From: Thiotrichales bacterium
GTDB lineage: Bacteria; Pseudomonadota; Gammaproteobacteria; UWMA-0217
Assembly: GCA_024763135.1 (NCBI GenBank)
Contig: JANTGD010000122.1
Span: 1 to 9,139 of the forward strand
DNA: 9,139 bases
Reading direction: 5' to 3'
Below are positions 6,933 to 9,139 of the stretch, in pieces. A program made the translations under genes and the position numbers. Under the pieces are notes generated by a model. That model did not search any database, had not been told where the DNA came from, and was given only the letters and a program-made list of their open reading frames with translations. The stretch's first letter is position 1. Every line of letters starts with the position of its first letter.

Positions 6933-7745
6933 GTGAGTGAAGAGTCACAGGAAATTACGGGGCAGCCACAGAACGAGCCTCAGCAAATCGCTTATCAGCT
7001 GCTAGAAACACCACGTCACTGTGCAGGCGTATTGGGTTACCAATGGATACGCGACGGTTTTAGGTATTTCGCGAAAGCGCCGCTGATCTGGATCGTCATG
7101 ACGATCATTTTTTTAGCCATCATGGTCTTGATTGGAGTGGTACCGGTCGTCTCATTACTCAGCCCGGTATTAGGGCCGATTTTTATGGGTGGATTGATGC
7201 TTGGTTGCCGTGCAATTGATACGGGCCAACCCTTGCGCGTCGCGCACCTGTTTGCAGGATTCAATCGCAATACCGGCAGCCTGGCCGCGGTCGGTGGTCT
7301 GTATTTACTGGGTTACCTCGCCATTATCGTGGTGGCCATGCTGATCATGCTATTGAGCGGCGGTGGAGACATGTTTGCAGCGATGTCGGTAGAAACTACC
7401 AACGACATACCCACCGATGTCTCGGGAAGCATGCTAATGGTCAGCGGGGGCGTGATGCTACTTGTGGTCATGCTACTTTACATACCTTTGATCATGCTGA
7501 TTTGGTTTGCACCTGCCCTGGTGGTTTTCCACAATGTACGTCCGATCGCCGCGATGCGTCTGAGTTTCAAAGCTTGTTTACGTAATTGGGTACCCTATCT
7601 TCTATATGGCTTGATCGCATTACTGCTAATGATCATCGCCATCGTCCCGATTGGCTTAGGGCTGCTAATCGTCATGCCAGCATTGATTGCCTCAATCTAT
7701 TTGTCCTATCGAGATATTTTCGAATCCGTGGAACCACCTGCTTAA
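6933..7745 (+). CDS. BPSS1780-family polytopic membrane protein
   Basis: A 270-aa integral inner-membrane protein, divergent from the moxR operon. A short polar N-terminus (about 1-30) is followed by hydrophobic segments at about 50-72, 74-92, 118-141, 168-197 and a long pair at 220-258. The family is recognised from the pattern W-I-x-x-G-x-x-x-F-x-x-x-P near residues 38-50, LFAGF (106-110), and the C-terminal block with FAPALVVF (192-199) and a region rich in conserved Arg/Ser (AMRLSFKACLRNW, 207-219). BPSS1780-type proteins are widespread in beta- and gammaproteobacteria and have no assigned biochemical function. The start was chosen at GTG 6933 because of the AGGGG site; an open frame extends upstream but overlaps moxR. 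The TAA stop lies within the TTAA target copy at the left edge of a MITE-like element. Confidence 0.85.
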   Translation: MSEESQEITGQPQNEPQQIAYQLLETPRHCAGVLGYQWIRDGFRYFAKAPLIWIVMTIIFLAIMVLIGVVPVVSLLSPVLGPIFMGGLMLGCRAIDTGQPLRVAHLFAGFNRNTGSLAAVGGLYLLGYLAIIVVAMLIMLLSGGGDMFAAMSVETTNDIPTDVSGSMLMVSGGVMLLVVMLLYIPLIMLIWFAPALVVFHNVRPIAAMRLSFKACLRNWVPYLLYGLIALLLMIIAIVPIGLGLLIVMPALIASIYLSYRDIFESVEPPA

Positions 7746-7904
7746 GGAAGCTCTGATTAATTCTGGCGCGAGTAGAGTGTGGTGAAAAATCGTCCACTTC
7801 AAGACGCGGATCTTCGCAATAGCCAGCTATTACCTGCGATCCGCGTCTTGAAGTGGGCGATTTTGCGCTGCAAGATGCCGTGTTACGAATTGATCAGAGC
7901 TTCC
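7746..7904. mobile_element. MITE-like element, 159 bp, TTAA target duplication
   Basis: The left end GGAAGCTCTGATTAATTC (7746-7763) and right end (7887-7904) are inverted copies, 17 of 18 bases matching. Directly outside each end is TTAA (7742-7745 and 7905-7908), the expected target duplication. The element is too short to code for a transposase and none is present in the window. TTAA fits the YTAR target preference known for IS5-group transposases, so mobilisation by an IS5-like element is plausible but inferred. TTAA is itself palindromic, so the repeats could also be counted as 22 bp without a duplication. The interior is mostly one long hairpin, listed separately. Confidence 0.8.
7786..7864. 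repeat. long perfect-type hairpin inside the MITE
   Basis: Arms 7786-7812 and 7838-7864 are inverted copies over 27 bases with one T/C difference, which would be a tolerated G-U pair in RNA of one sense. Within the 25-nt loop, AATAGC (7818-7823) and GCTATT (7826-7831) can form a further 6-bp stem. RNA made from either strand would fold into a very stable rod. Lying just behind a stop codon, it could act as a 3' stabiliser or partial terminator for the membrane-protein gene, though only a four-T run (7861-7864, inside the arm) is present. Confidence 0.85.
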
Positions 7905-7908
7905 TTAA

Positions 7909-8104
7909 TCAGCAGGGTGATAGCGCAGGATGAGGGGTAGCTGAGTAGTTGCTTCATATTTTTACACCTTGCTGAGTTGTGATACCGAATTTAGCCAGGA
8001 CCTGAAAGAAGAAGTGTTGTAAACATTGCGTAAGGTTGTTGCCTGATAAGGATAAGATCGGCTTCTGTCGCCCGTTTTTCAAACCCGAAAACACCGGAAT
8101 TCCC
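7909..8104. other. intergenic stretch ahead of the SRPBCC gene
   Basis: No gene is supportable. An in-frame extension of the downstream gene to TTG 8036 exists, but its 23 extra codons lack family likeness and a ribosome site. Short elements such as TTGCGT (8026-8031) and TAAGAT (8053-8058) resemble promoter boxes, but their 21-nt spacing is outside the normal range, so I do not call a promoter. The promoter of the following gene should nevertheless lie here or in the MITE. Confidence 0.4.
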
Positions 8105-9037
8105 ATGCCCGCTTTCCATGTTGCCCGTTCTATCGTCATTGATGCGCCGCAGGAAAAGGTGCTTACTGTCTTGCGCGATTATCAACAATGGCCGGCCTGG
8201 TCACCTTGGCTGATTATGGAGCCAGATTGTCCTCTGCAATTTAGCGGTACTCAGGGAAAGCTGGGCGCGTCTTACGCATGGCGCTGCGCGATGATCGGAG
8301 CAGGCAGCATGACTTTTGTGGCGGCCAGTGAGTCCATACTCGAAATGGATCTGGTTTTCATTCGGCCTTTTAAATCCAAGGCCCGTGTGGTGTTTGAAAT
8401 CGACCCGGTGGGCGATTCACAAAAAGTCACCTGGAATATGTACGGCAGTCTGCCGTTTTTCATGTTTTTTATGACAAAAATGATGAAGGCCTGGATCGGG
8501 TTGGACTACGACCGAGGCCTGAAAATGCTCAAGCGCTATGTCGAAACCGGACAGTTACCTTCAAAAACTGAAGTCATTGGCATAGGAGAAATGACCTCGG
8601 TTACCTTCGTTGGCATCGCAAACAGTGCGCCGAAACTCGAAGCATTGGGCGAAACCATGAGCACAGACTTCAAACGCCTTCATGCCTTGTTCGAGGAAAA
8701 AGGCTGGCCCATTGGGCACCCCGGTTTTTCGCTCTATCAGCAATTCGACATGTTCACAACCGCTGCAGAATTCATCTCGGCCATACCCGTAGAAAAGCCG
8801 GTTACCGTTGATGCGCCATTTATTTGCGACACACTTCGCGCAGGGGGAACCTTTACCGTTAAACACACTGGCGATTATGAATTTCTGGGCAACGCCTGGG
8901 CCATGGCAAAAACGGTCGCACGACATAAAAAATTAAAAGTGAGAAAAAAACCCATGGGACTGGAGCGATACCTCAATAATCCAGCCGAAACGCATCCTGA
9001 GGACTTGCAGACCGAGGTGGTGCTCTTCCTCAAGTAG
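8105..9037 (+). CDS. SRPBCC family protein with C-terminal GyrI-like effector-binding domain
   Basis: A 310-aa soluble protein of two ligand-binding folds. Residues about 3-147 form an SRPBCC (START-like, polyketide-cyclase type) domain: the typical opening V-x-R-S-I-V-I-D-A-P (residues 6-15), the D-Y-x-x-W-P-x-W-S-P-W motif (25-35), and a final long helix with GLDYDRGLKMLKRYVE (132-147). Residues about 155-310 form a GyrI-like / AraC effector-binding domain, ending with the characteristic E-R-Y-L-N-N-P (287-293) and TEVVLFLK. There is no DNA-binding domain and no signal peptide. ATG 8105 was chosen for GGAA five bases before it and because the SRPBCC domain begins at once. Both folds usually bind hydrophobic or amphipathic small molecules, so a sensor, sequestration or hydrolase-like role is possible; the ligand is unknown. 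Not obviously linked to the MoxR operon. Confidence 0.9.
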   Translation: MPAFHVARSIVIDAPQEKVLTVLRDYQQWPAWSPWLIMEPDCPLQFSGTQGKLGASYAWRCAMIGAGSMTFVAASESILEMDLVFIRPFKSKARVVFEIDPVGDSQKVTWNMYGSLPFFMFFMTKMMKAWIGLDYDRGLKMLKRYVETGQLPSKTEVIGIGEMTSVTFVGIANSAPKLEALGETMSTDFKRLHALFEEKGWPIGHPGFSLYQQFDMFTTAAEFISAIPVEKPVTVDAPFICDTLRAGGTFTVKHTGDYEFLGNAWAMAKTVARHKKLKVRKKPMGLERYLNNPAETHPEDLQTEVVLFLK

Positions 9038-9139
9038 CCTTGAACCTAAAAACCTCAGTTGGGCGCAAAAAAGACGCGTAAGATATTGATGTGCATGGTG
9101 AATCGGAAAGACTCGTGGTCACCTTATTGGTGATGAGAG
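9038..9139. other. 3' flank, no feature recognised
   Basis: The 102 bases after the SRPBCC stop hold A-runs but no convincing hairpin plus T-run terminator. An open frame from 9089 (ATG) closes at 9133 and is too short to judge; a GTG frame from 9091 stays open to the window edge but lacks a ribosome site. Confidence 0.4.

Noticed and set aside
8036..8104. TTG start giving 23 extra residues on the SRPBCC protein
   Set aside because: The extra residues are unlike the family, and ATG 8105 sits directly before the conserved domain with GGAA at good spacing.
9089..9133. Short open frame at the right edge
   Set aside because: Fourteen codons with no ribosome site; cannot be distinguished from chance.

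Overview
The window reads as the chromosome of a Gram-negative proteobacterium, most likely gamma- or betaproteobacterial. The evidence is a Sec-type signal peptide on the BatD-like protein, the gene order MoxR / DUF58 / DUF4381-like / VWA / VWA-TPR / BatD-like, and a BPSS1780-type membrane protein. No genus can be named from the sequence alone.

Layout: positions 1-281 hold no convincing gene, only a small AT-rich inverted repeat. From 6841 down to 282 on the minus strand runs a tightly packed six-gene operon of the MoxR-Bat (Bacteroides aerotolerance-like) type. Every junction overlaps or is only a few bases wide (ATGA, a 7-nt gap, a 14-nt overlap, TTGA, then a 7-nt or TAATG overlap), so translational coupling is likely. 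A divergent gene on the plus strand (6933-7745) encodes a polytopic BPSS1780-family membrane protein, and the 91 bp between them must carry both promoters. Immediately after that gene lies a 159-bp MITE-like element (7746-7904) with 18-bp terminal inverted repeats, a TTAA duplication and a long internal hairpin. About 200 bp of unassigned DNA follow. The last gene (8105-9037, plus) is a two-domain SRPBCC plus GyrI-like small-molecule-binding protein. The final 102 bp hold nothing recognisable.

How the operon should work (family knowledge plus inference): MoxR is a cytoplasmic AAA+ ATPase, and DUF58 is its usual cytoplasmic VWA-like partner. The DUF4381-like protein, two VWA proteins and the BatD-like protein are all predicted to be anchored in the inner membrane. 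By the positive-inside rule the VWA, TPR and BatD ectodomains face the periplasm. The set therefore looks like an ATP-driven chaperone or metal-insertion machine coupled to an envelope complex, whose substrate is unknown in most bacteria. In this copy the metal-binding (MIDAS) motif is intact in only one of the three VWA-type proteins: it is erased in the BatA-like protein and altered in the DUF58 protein.

The system class is known, so I do not claim a new one. The items most worth checking are the degenerate MIDAS sites, a predicted leaderless moxR transcript, and the MITE inserted exactly at a stop codon.
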